A stretch of DNA of 54,130 nt, from positions 1 to 54,130 of the forward strand of contig NZ_JBLWTD010000021.1 of the NCBI RefSeq assembly GCF_048270265.1, given 5' to 3'. The translations under genes and the position numbers were made by a program. The notes beneath the pieces were generated by a model, which saw only the letters and a list, made by a program, of their open reading frames with translations, ran no database searches and had not been told where the DNA came from. Within the stretch, counting starts at the first letter, position 1, and every line of letters starts with the position of its first letter. The DNA comes from Maricaulis sp048270265 (GTDB lineage Bacteria > Pseudomonadota > Alphaproteobacteria > Caulobacterales > Maricaulaceae). Below, piece after piece: positions 26,583-34,062 of this stretch.

Positions 26583-27884
26583 TCAGTCGGCAAACACTCG
26601 CGCAAAGATCGTGTCGACATGTTTGAGGTGATAGGCCTCGTCGAAACAGGCTTCGATCGCCGCATTGCTCATATGGGCGGTGACCTCGGGATCGGCCTTG
26701 AGGTGATCGACCAGCTGGCCGCCTTCATCCCAGGTTTTCATCGCATTGCGCTGGACGAGGCGATAGCTGTCCTCGCGGCTCACGCCAGCCTGGGTCAGGG
26801 CCAGAAGCAGGCGCTGGGAATTGTGGATACCGCCCTGGGCGTCGAGATTTTCCTGGCAGCGATCGGCGTGCACGATCAGGCCTTCAACCATGCCGGCACA
26901 GCGCTGCAGCGCAAAGTCGAGATGGCCATTGGCGTCCGGCCCGATACCGCGCTCGACGGAGGAGTGGGAGATATCGCGTTCATGCCAGAGCGCGACATTT
27001 TCCATCGCCGGGGTGACGGCCGAGCGCACCAGGCGCGCCAGCCCGGTCAGGTTTTCGGTCAGGATCGGATTGCGCTTGTGCGGCATGGCCGAGGAGCCCT
27101 TCTGCCCCTTGGAGAAATACTCCTGCGCCTCGCGCACTTCGGAACGCTGCAGATGACGCACCTCGATGGCGAGATTTTCAATCGCCGAGGCGATCAGGCC
27201 GAGCGTGGCGAAATAATTGGCATGACGGTCGCGCGGGATGACCTGGGTCGAGATCGGCTCGACGGAAAGGCCCATCGCGTTTGCGACATGCTCTTCGACG
27301 CGCGGATCGATATTGGCGAAGGTGCCGATGGCGCCGGAAATGGCGCAGGTGGCGATCTCATCGCGGGCGGAAACAAGCCGCGCGCGATTGCGTTTGAACT
27401 CGGCATAGAAGCGGGCAAATTTCAGCCCCATCGTCGTCGGCTCGGCATGGATGCCATGCGAACGGCCGATACAGACGGTGAATTTATGCTCCATCGCCCG
27501 GGTCTTCAGCGCCGCCAGCACCCGGTCCATGCCCTGCAGGAGAAGGTCCGCACTGTCGCGCAGCTGCACGGCCAGGCAGGTGTCGAGCACGTCCGACGAG
27601 GTCAGGCCCTGATGCACAAACCGGCTCTGCTCGCCGACATGTTCACCGAGATGGGTCAGGAAGGCGATGACATCATGTTTGACCTCGGCCTCGATCTCAT
27701 TGATCCGCTCGACATCAAATTCGACATCCTTCGCTGACCACACCGCCGCCACCGCCGATTGCGGCACCACACCCAGCTCCGCCAGCTTCTCGGTCGCATG
27801 CGCCTCGATCAGATACCAGATCTTGTACTTGTTCTGGTCCGACCAGATGGCGGCCATTTGCGGGCGGGTATAGCGGGGGATCAT
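26583..27884 (-). CDS. purB: Adenylosuccinate lyase
   Basis: A 433-residue fumarase/aspartase-superfamily enzyme that acts twice in purine synthesis, on SAICAR and on adenylosuccinate. It begins IPRYTRPQMAAIWSDQNKYKIW, has EVKHDVIAFL, the catalytic HQGLTSSDVLDTCLAVQL, GRSHGIHAEPTTMG, and the superfamily signature GSSAMPHKRNPILTENLTGLAR. Length is normal. It lies close to the purCSQL run but is separated by three unrelated genes. Confidence 0.96.
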   Translation of the reverse strand: MIPRYTRPQMAAIWSDQNKYKIWYLIEAHATEKLAELGVVPQSAVAAVWSAKDVEFDVERINEIEAEVKHDVIAFLTHLGEHVGEQSRFVHQGLTSSDVLDTCLAVQLRDSADLLLQGMDRVLAALKTRAMEHKFTVCIGRSHGIHAEPTTMGLKFARFYAEFKRNRARLVSARDEIATCAISGAIGTFANIDPRVEEHVANAMGLSVEPISTQVIPRDRHANYFATLGLIASAIENLAIEVRHLQRSEVREAQEYFSKGQKGSSAMPHKRNPILTENLTGLARLVRSAVTPAMENVALWHERDISHSSVERGIGPDANGHLDFALQRCAGMVEGLIVHADRCQENLDAQGGIHNSQRLLLALTQAGVSREDSYRLVQRNAMKTWDEGGQLVDHLKADPEVTAHMSNAAIEACFDEAYHLKHVDTIFARVFAD

Positions 27885-28397
27885 GGGCGGCTCCGTCGGC
27901 GCGTTGTGAGCAAGCGCGGGAAATGCGTCACAGCGCGGGAAAGGTCAAGGGGAGGGGGCGGACCCGGACACTCAACGCCCCTCCTTCTCCCACGGGGAGA
28001 AGGTGCCCGAAGGGCGGATGAGGGGGGTAACACCGAGGTCGGCGATCAGCGGGCGGTATCAGTCCTGAGCCGTTCACATGGCCCGCCTCCCCCGCCCTGC
28101 CGGGCACCCTCTCCTCGCGGAGAGGGAAGGGGGCGAGCGAAGATGAACAGAATTATGCGAAATGGAGAGCCCTGTCTGCCAGCCTGCCATTGCGCCTGCG
28201 GGGGGGTGGAGCCGCATGCAGGCTTGTGATTTCGCGGATGGCAGGGCCGTGGCACCCTGTCACCGGCTGCCATTCACGGTCATGCTCAGCGGTCGCCCGG
28301 CAGCGAGAAATTTTGAAGCGCCAACAATGTCAAAGAGCGAGGTTGGCGCGACTATAGCGCAGGTGGCGCGGGGGCGGATTGGCTGCCCGGAACAAGT
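27885..28397. other. Repeat-rich intergenic region left of the mobile element
   Basis: There is no convincing gene in about 510 bases. The region holds two oppositely oriented copies of a dispersed palindromic repeat (27978-28027 and 28088-28135). It also holds an inverted repeat, GCGCCAAC (28318-28325) and GTTGGCGC (28342-28349), around a 16-base spacer. Open frames here have no recognisable product. Confidence 0.6.
27978..28135. repeat. Inverted pair of dispersed palindromic repeats
   Basis: Copy A (27978-28027) reads in the minus sense and copy B (28088-28135) in the plus sense. Both contain the GGGCACC core beside a CTTCTCC or CTCTCC hairpin and a G-rich tail. Copy B has the intact sequence CTCGCGGAGAGGGA at 28114-28127, so it shows what the element's target looked like before insertion. 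Confidence 0.75.
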
Positions 28398-28437
28398 CTC
28401 ACCCGCCCTTCGGGCACCCTCTCCTCGCGGAGAGGGA
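28398..28437 (+). repeat. Left part of a palindromic repeat interrupted by the casposon
   Basis: The sequence ACCCGCCCTTCGGGCACCC followed by the hairpin CCCTCTCC-TCGC-GGAGAGGG is the same repeat as at 28088-28135. It stops being repeat-like at the terminal inverted repeat (28438) and resumes at 40997 with the last 14 bases duplicated and a G run. Confidence 0.8.
28424..28437 (+). repeat. Left 14-bp target-site duplication
   Basis: CTCGCGGAGAGGGA is identical to 40997-41010 and abuts the left terminal inverted repeat. A length of 14 bases is in the range known for casposon integration. One base of ambiguity exists because of the C and G runs at the junctions. Confidence 0.85.
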
Positions 28438-28458
28438 GGGGGTATAGAGAAGTCCGTC
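28438..28458 (+). repeat. Left terminal inverted repeat
   Basis: It begins GGGGGTATAGAGA, identical to the reverse complement of 40984-40996. The next bases (AG TCCG T C) match the right end at T, C, C, G and C, giving 18 of 21 identities overall. Confidence 0.88.
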
Positions 28459-28468
28459 GAAAAATGTG

Positions 28469-29269
28469 CTAGCCGGGGCGGCGCGTCGCCCGGCTCCTCA
28501 ACTTGCCAGAAACCGGATCTACGAATTCACCAAGCTCGTTCCAGCATTCGAGGTCCTTCATCAGAATTGACGGATCGACCTTCACGCCGAACAGGAAGTG
28601 ATCTTGTCCTCTAAGAAAAATGGCTGGCTTGGCTACTCCCCGTGTGCCGAGAGATACCATTTGGATTGGGCCGCCTGAGAATGGGTCATCATTTTCATCG
28701 ATTACATCCGCCAACGCTTTAAAGAACGTGTTGGAGTATCGGACGCCATTCGGTGAACCAGTGCGGCTCCATAATCGCTCTTCGAAGCTTTTTCCTCCGC
28801 TGCCGAATGCGCCAATCTCTAGAGCAGTATCGGATTCCAATCTGTCGACCAGTTTAAGCCGAACATGGGTCCAGATTGTCGTCGAAGAATCAAATTCCGA
28901 ATGCCAGGCAACGAATCCGTGTTCCTCATCGTAGAAACAGTGGAGGATTTTCAGATCAAGATGAAGGTGCCGGAAGTAGCCTTGGGAGGCCGACTCCATA
29001 ATTTTCTCACACACCTGCCTCTTCTGTGTGGCAGTCATCCGCCGAAGATTGGTGTAATCCACTGTGCTCGCGATTTGCGAGAGCAAGCTCGTGCCCAGGG
29101 TGCTGTCCCCGGCATATCCAAAAACGTCTGCTGTGTTCTGGCACGCGAAGATCTTACGACCGGAATCCCAAGTACCATGCTGTCCAAATGAAAGACGACT
29201 ATCGCTTGCTATATTCATTGCCGAGGGGCTTTGGTTTTGCTTGGACAGCCAAATCGCCACAGTTGTCAT
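28469..29269 (-). CDS. Proteasome beta / HslV-like Ntn-hydrolase, casposon cargo
   Basis: A 266-residue protein whose first ~65 residues follow the HslV/20S beta pattern. Thr2 would become N-terminal after Met removal (MTTVAIW), Asp23 is in ASDSRLSF, Lys39 in GRKIF, and VFGYAGDS matches the GxAGd turn. In proteasomal hydrolases Thr1, Asp17 and Lys33 form the active site. The C-terminal ~150 residues do not resemble HslV. It lies 72 bases after the type III res gene, on the same strand, and ends just inside the left TIR. No AAA+ unfoldase is nearby. The assignment is by motif only. Confidence 0.6.
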   Translation of the reverse strand: MTTVAIWLSKQNQSPSAMNIASDSRLSFGQHGTWDSGRKIFACQNTADVFGYAGDSTLGTSLLSQIASTVDYTNLRRMTATQKRQVCEKIMESASQGYFRHLHLDLKILHCFYDEEHGFVAWHSEFDSSTTIWTHVRLKLVDRLESDTALEIGAFGSGGKSFEERLWSRTGSPNGVRYSNTFFKALADVIDENDDPFSGGPIQMVSLGTRGVAKPAIFLRGQDHFLFGVKVDPSILMKDLECWNELGEFVDPVSGKLRSRATRRPG

Positions 29270-29341
29270 TGTGCGAACCTATCTTGAGTGGCGTTTTGCA
29301 GCATTTGATCTCACTATGAGAGGGCGTGGAGAAGCGGTCTT

Positions 29342-32035
29342 CTACGGTAGCTCACTCGCCTGCGTGACTACACGATAAGAGACGTCCAAGGCGTCGGTGA
29401 AGTGTCGCTTCCCGCACAAGATCTTTCGCTTTTCGTCAGGGCGGAGGTCATCGAGGTTGTGCGTGCCTTTGGTTTCCCGGACAAAATACAACTTTTCGCC
29501 TTCACTATCCGGGTCATTCATGACGATGGCCCAATCAGGGTTGTATCGCCCAACAGGAGTATCGACGGTGAACCAGCTAGGCAATTTTATGTAGAGCTTG
29601 ACGTCGGTGCGCTTTTCCAAGGCTTCGATGAATGGCCTCTCGACGCCCTCCGAATCCCATTGCACGCCGTTGTACAAATGCGTCCCGCCAACACCGCCTA
29701 CTTCCGCACTCGGGACTATACAGTCTTCCCAAGTCTCGATTTCCTCCACGAATTGTGTCTGCTCATACCAAGTTCCGTCTCTCTCGTACTTGATGCCACG
29801 CACCATCTGCTCAGCTAATTTACTTTTGAGGATGCTCACAGCTTTGACGGCAAAGTCGTGCGGATTTTCGGTGGCTTCGTGCTTTTTTGTAGTCTTCTGA
29901 AAGACCTTCAAAAGCGTGCTCCGGGAGAGCCTCATCGACGGAGAGGTATTCTCCATGAGGCTCTCCATCACTTCAATGAGGTTCGGGAGTGGGTAGCGCC
30001 CTACCAGATCAACAGCGGTTTTGGCAGCGCTTAGTGCGATGGGCTCAAAAAAGTCTTCCACCGCATCTACGCGGACATTAGCCTTGGAGATGGTGATGCG
30101 GGGTTTGCTGATCGTCGCGCCGTCAAGCTCGGCAACGGTTTCTTTCACTAAAGTCGCGGTATCGATCTTCACGGAGTACCGTGTCTTGTGCTTGATCTTC
30201 TCCCAAAGTTTCTTGAACTCTGGTTTCAGCAAAAACTGTTTGCGCAGCCTAATGGTTTTTCGCTTCCGCTGATTTGACGGAGGTGGGGGCACACCTTCCT
30301 TACCATACTCCCGTTCGATCTCACTTTGCAGACCCGAAACGAATCGTTCGTAGGTTTCGCTCGCGATTACGGTCAAAACGTTGATTTGTTCATCTCGAAT
30401 GCGGTCGCCATCCTGGTTGACCGGCAGGCGCACACCACGACCAACCTGTTGGCGCCGCTCGGTCTCGCTGCCAACCTCGCGCATGGTACAGATTTGGAAG
30501 ACGTTGGGGTTATCCCAACCCTCTCGTAGTGCGGAGTGCGAGAATATGAAGGCCACCGGTTCGTCGAAGGAAAGCAACCTCTCTTTTTCGCGCATGATGA
30601 GATTGAAGGCTTCGTCGTCCTGTTTGGTCTTGCCGGTACTGTCCAAGATTTCCGCCTCGCCGGATTTCTTGGTCTTTGTGGCGAAATAGGCTTTTTGTAC
30701 ATCGGCGGCTTTGATGTCTTTCCATTCGTCGTACCGCTGCTTGATCTCGTCAAAAGCTTTGACGAACATCAGCTTCAACTTGCCATCGTCGGGGGCGTAG
30801 TTGTCCACCTTGTCGATGAAGAACAGGGACAAGACCTTGATGCCGTGTTCCTTCAAGCGCCTCTGGCGACGGAAATGCTCTTCGATGGTGAAGGCGATTT
30901 GCGCCTCGAAGATCGCATCGCGGTCGGAGCCTTGTTCGCCGCCAAGGGCCAGCTCCTGATTGTTTGCGAAGCGGATGAAACCCGATCCGGGGTTGATCTC
31001 GTCAACGACGAAACCTTCGTATTCAGCGCGCCCCGTCTTCTCGACCAAACTATCGCCGCTTCGAACTGTGATGGGTTTTTCTTGGATCTTCCCGGTCGCC
31101 ATGAGCTTGTGAACGCTCAGCTTGGCGCCAACGGTTCGCTTGGTGGCGTTCAGCTCTTCGACGCGCACAAAGGGTAGGTTCTCATTGTCCTGCTGAACCA
31201 CCGATGCAACCTCGATCCGCTTCACCAGCCCTTGGCGGTAGGCATCGAACGGGGTTAGCCGATAGACCACGTTGTAAGCGTTGCGGTGGGTCGCGCTGTA
31301 ACGCAGGGCGCAGATCGGGTTGAGCGAGGCCAGAGCGGAAACCGACAGATCACTTTCCATGTTTTGCGGTTCGTCCAAGATCAACACAGGCCGTGTTTCT
31401 TGAAGCTGGTAGATCGGCGGGTCCAGCCCCTCACGCGATTGGCGAATGACGGTCTCGGCGCGTTTGAAGGCATCGATGGTCATCACCATGATCTCGATGC
31501 CGTCAGACAGCGCGAAACCGGATACCTGGCTCTTGCGGGCGGAATCGTAAACGGTGAAGTGATACGGTGGCTTGCCGAAAAGCTTGTCGAAGTGGGGCTT
31601 GGTGATTTCCAGCGTCTTCTTCACGCCTTCGCGCACGGCGACCGATGGCACGACGATGATGAACTTGCGCATCCCGTAGGTCTCGTACAGGCGCAGCGCC
31701 GTGCGGATGTAGACATAGGTCTTGCCGGTACCGGTCTCCATTTCGACCGAGAAGTTGGGGAAGGTGATATCTTCCTCGCCTCGCAGGGTTTCAACCTTCG
31801 CGGTCAGCGTTTCCAGCTTGTCGTCTTGGTCCAGTCCTCGATCACCCTGAACTTTTTGCAGGTTGGCGAGGAGCTGGTCGGGCGTCAGGTCCAGCCGGTT
31901 GGGGACAACCTGAAAGGTCGCGCCAGTAGGAATTGTGAGCTGATTGCTAACGAATGCCTGACCGTCGAACAGGCCCACGACGCTCTCGACGGCATCGACC
32001 TGATATTCCTGATCGCTATCGAACTTGAACTTCAT
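29342..32035 (-). CDS. res: Type III restriction endonuclease Res subunit
   Basis: An 897-residue DEAD/SF2 translocase-nuclease that cuts DNA with its Mod partner when sites are unmethylated. Walker A is METGTGKT (~99-106), motif II DEPQ (221-224), motif III SAT (247-249), motif VI QQVGRGVRLPVN near 540. A C-terminal PD-(D/E)xK nuclease is visible as NPDWAI and FVRETKG with their catalytic Asp, Glu and Lys. All motifs look intact. It starts four bases after mod. GC is visibly lower than in the flanking chromosome. Confidence 0.93.
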   Translation of the reverse strand: MKFKFDSDQEYQVDAVESVVGLFDGQAFVSNQLTIPTGATFQVVPNRLDLTPDQLLANLQKVQGDRGLDQDDKLETLTAKVETLRGEEDITFPNFSVEMETGTGKTYVYIRTALRLYETYGMRKFIIVVPSVAVREGVKKTLEITKPHFDKLFGKPPYHFTVYDSARKSQVSGFALSDGIEIMVMTIDAFKRAETVIRQSREGLDPPIYQLQETRPVLILDEPQNMESDLSVSALASLNPICALRYSATHRNAYNVVYRLTPFDAYRQGLVKRIEVASVVQQDNENLPFVRVEELNATKRTVGAKLSVHKLMATGKIQEKPITVRSGDSLVEKTGRAEYEGFVVDEINPGSGFIRFANNQELALGGEQGSDRDAIFEAQIAFTIEEHFRRQRRLKEHGIKVLSLFFIDKVDNYAPDDGKLKLMFVKAFDEIKQRYDEWKDIKAADVQKAYFATKTKKSGEAEILDSTGKTKQDDEAFNLIMREKERLLSFDEPVAFIFSHSALREGWDNPNVFQICTMREVGSETERRQQVGRGVRLPVNQDGDRIRDEQINVLTVIASETYERFVSGLQSEIEREYGKEGVPPPPSNQRKRKTIRLRKQFLLKPEFKKLWEKIKHKTRYSVKIDTATLVKETVAELDGATISKPRITISKANVRVDAVEDFFEPIALSAAKTAVDLVGRYPLPNLIEVMESLMENTSPSMRLSRSTLLKVFQKTTKKHEATENPHDFAVKAVSILKSKLAEQMVRGIKYERDGTWYEQTQFVEEIETWEDCIVPSAEVGGVGGTHLYNGVQWDSEGVERPFIEALEKRTDVKLYIKLPSWFTVDTPVGRYNPDWAIVMNDPDSEGEKLYFVRETKGTHNLDDLRPDEKRKILCGKRHFTDALDVSYRVVTQASELP

Positions 32036-32039
32036 GGAT

Positions 32040-33941
32040 TCAGATCACCTTCAACCGGCATTGCAAGGCGAGGTTGGCGGCGAGCGTGTCGTCCAGCGCG
32101 GTATCGCGGCAGACGAACATGTCGTCCTTGGTCAGGCCCAAGGAGGCGACGGCATCGAGCGTCAGTGCCTCGTCCAGACAGATGGTGAAGCTGCGATCCT
32201 CGTCGGACACGCGCCAGAAGGTCGGGCCAGTGCCGATTTCCAGCTCTTCGACCTTGGCGGCCAGGCTGTAGCCTTCGCGCAGGGCGACTTCCCAGATCAC
32301 GTTTTGCGGCTGCCAGCCGGAGGCGAGACTGTCGGTGAAGGCCTCAAGCTGCGCAGCATAGACATCGGGATCTTTGGCCTCGACGCCGGTCCAGCGTTTC
32401 ATGTTTCCGTTAGCGAGTTTGAATGCGCGGAGGCCCGAACCATTGCTTGCTTCAATGGCCAGAGCCGCACGCTTTCGGGAAAGCTCCGCTATGCTCCTGA
32501 AGCCTTTCTTGAAGGCAAAATGCTTTTCCTCGATCCGCTCAGCCATTTGAATCGAAATGCTTTTTCGGTCGGAGCCTTCCTTGGCATTCAGTCTTGCGAC
32601 AGCCTCGGCAAGAGTTCCCGAACCGGCGAACAGGTCTAGAACCAGATCGTCATCATCGGTTGCAAAAGACGTAAGGCTTGCCAGCAAATCAACCGGCTTT
32701 GGATTGTCGAACAGATTCTCTTTAACGCCAAAAAGCCTCTTCACGTCGTATGTTCCAAGGCGTCCGTCCATAACAAGGACGCTTCTCAAGCTGTCCTGAT
32801 AGTCCTGAACATATTTTTTGATCTTTACGATGCGTTTGTGGTCAGGGCCATATAGGATGAGTTCGTCCCTTTCCATCTGGCGAAATGTATCTTCAGGAAA
32901 CCGGTAGCCATTTGCAGGCATCCGCATTGGCTGTTCTGTGTCAGGATGAATGACTTTGAATTCGTAGCCGCCCGGCTTTGTGTTGTGAACACTCTCTGAG
33001 CCTGTATAGATACCGTCTTGATCCACCCACTTATAGCGGGTGAGATTGCCAAGGGACTCCCTATTGTCCTTGATGAACGCTGCAAGTTCTTTTTCTATTT
33101 CTTCGGGGGTTTTGCCTTCTCCCTTCCTCGTTTCAAAAAAGTCTACGAGGATTTCTTTGGCGTCCGACTCTGAACTCTTCCAGCTCTGCGGCAAGTTAGC
33201 CTTCGATTTTGCATAGCAAACGATGAATTCGTTGTCTTTATTGATGAGGGTCGGGTTGTTGTCTGTAACGTTCTTCCAAGAAATGACACCGACTCGATTT
33301 TCTTCCCCAAGGATTTCATCAAGAAGCCTCAGAAGGTTGCTAAGTTCCTTGTCATCTATGCTAACGAATATGACCCCGTCATCCGTCAGGAATTGACGCG
33401 CCAGCGACAGCCTTGGATACATCATCGACAGCCAGCCGGAATGCAGCCGCCCCGCCGTTTCCGTCTTACTGGTGGTGTCGTCCCCGTCTTCGGTGCGCTG
33501 GCCCGTCAGTTTCAGATAGTGGTCCAGCGGGTCCGCGAAGTTGTCGGGGTAGATGAAGTCGTTGCCCGTGTTGTAGGGCGGGTCAATGTAGATGAGCTTT
33601 ACCCGGCCAAAGTAAGACCGATACAGCACCTTGAGCACTTCAAGGTTCTCGCCCTCGATGAAGACGTGCTGAGCGTGATCAAAATTGATGCTGTTTTCCG
33701 GGTCCGGTGCCAGCGTGGCGGCAGACGGTGCCTGTAGCATCGCCATCGCACCCCGTTTGCCCGCCCAAGTGAAGGTGAATCGCTCCGGCCCCTCCTCCAC
33801 TTTGTCGCCGAGCAAGACTTGCAGTGCCACAACGTCCAGCTTTCCATCCGAGAAGGCTTCAGGCACCGACGATCTCAAGCGGTCCAATAGCTCTTCACGT
33901 TGGTTTGGGGTGCTGCTGTCTATGAATTGCTTGTCGGTCAT
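32040..33941 (-). CDS. mod: Type III DNA methyltransferase Mod subunit
   Basis: A 633-residue adenine-N6 methyltransferase that also carries the sequence-recognition domain of the type III system. It is of the beta class: catalytic DPPYNTG at 120-126 precedes the SAM motif DLFAGSGT near residue 440, with the target-recognition region between them. The target sequence cannot be predicted. I chose ATG 33941; a TTG nine bases upstream is possible. res follows after four bases. No simple-sequence repeat suggesting phase variation was seen in the gene. Confidence 0.93.
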   Translation of the reverse strand: MTDKQFIDSSTPNQREELLDRLRSSVPEAFSDGKLDVVALQVLLGDKVEEGPERFTFTWAGKRGAMAMLQAPSAATLAPDPENSINFDHAQHVFIEGENLEVLKVLYRSYFGRVKLIYIDPPYNTGNDFIYPDNFADPLDHYLKLTGQRTEDGDDTTSKTETAGRLHSGWLSMMYPRLSLARQFLTDDGVIFVSIDDKELSNLLRLLDEILGEENRVGVISWKNVTDNNPTLINKDNEFIVCYAKSKANLPQSWKSSESDAKEILVDFFETRKGEGKTPEEIEKELAAFIKDNRESLGNLTRYKWVDQDGIYTGSESVHNTKPGGYEFKVIHPDTEQPMRMPANGYRFPEDTFRQMERDELILYGPDHKRIVKIKKYVQDYQDSLRSVLVMDGRLGTYDVKRLFGVKENLFDNPKPVDLLASLTSFATDDDDLVLDLFAGSGTLAEAVARLNAKEGSDRKSISIQMAERIEEKHFAFKKGFRSIAELSRKRAALAIEASNGSGLRAFKLANGNMKRWTGVEAKDPDVYAAQLEAFTDSLASGWQPQNVIWEVALREGYSLAAKVEELEIGTGPTFWRVSDEDRSFTICLDEALTLDAVASLGLTKDDMFVCRDTALDDTLAANLALQCRLKVI

Positions 33942-34062
33942 TCGCTGCAAACTTCTTTTCGCATTTCAAAACATTGGTGGGCGCGTGTCCTGTACGAAAC
34001 ACATGCGTCACATTTTCTTACTTCGGTCAAATCGCCAGGGTGGAACCCGGCAGACATTCCTC

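Noticed and set aside
29064..33700. Long plus-strand open frames opposite res and mod
   Set aside because: They are antisense frames of well-supported res and mod genes; their translations have no family features and no ribosome binding sites.
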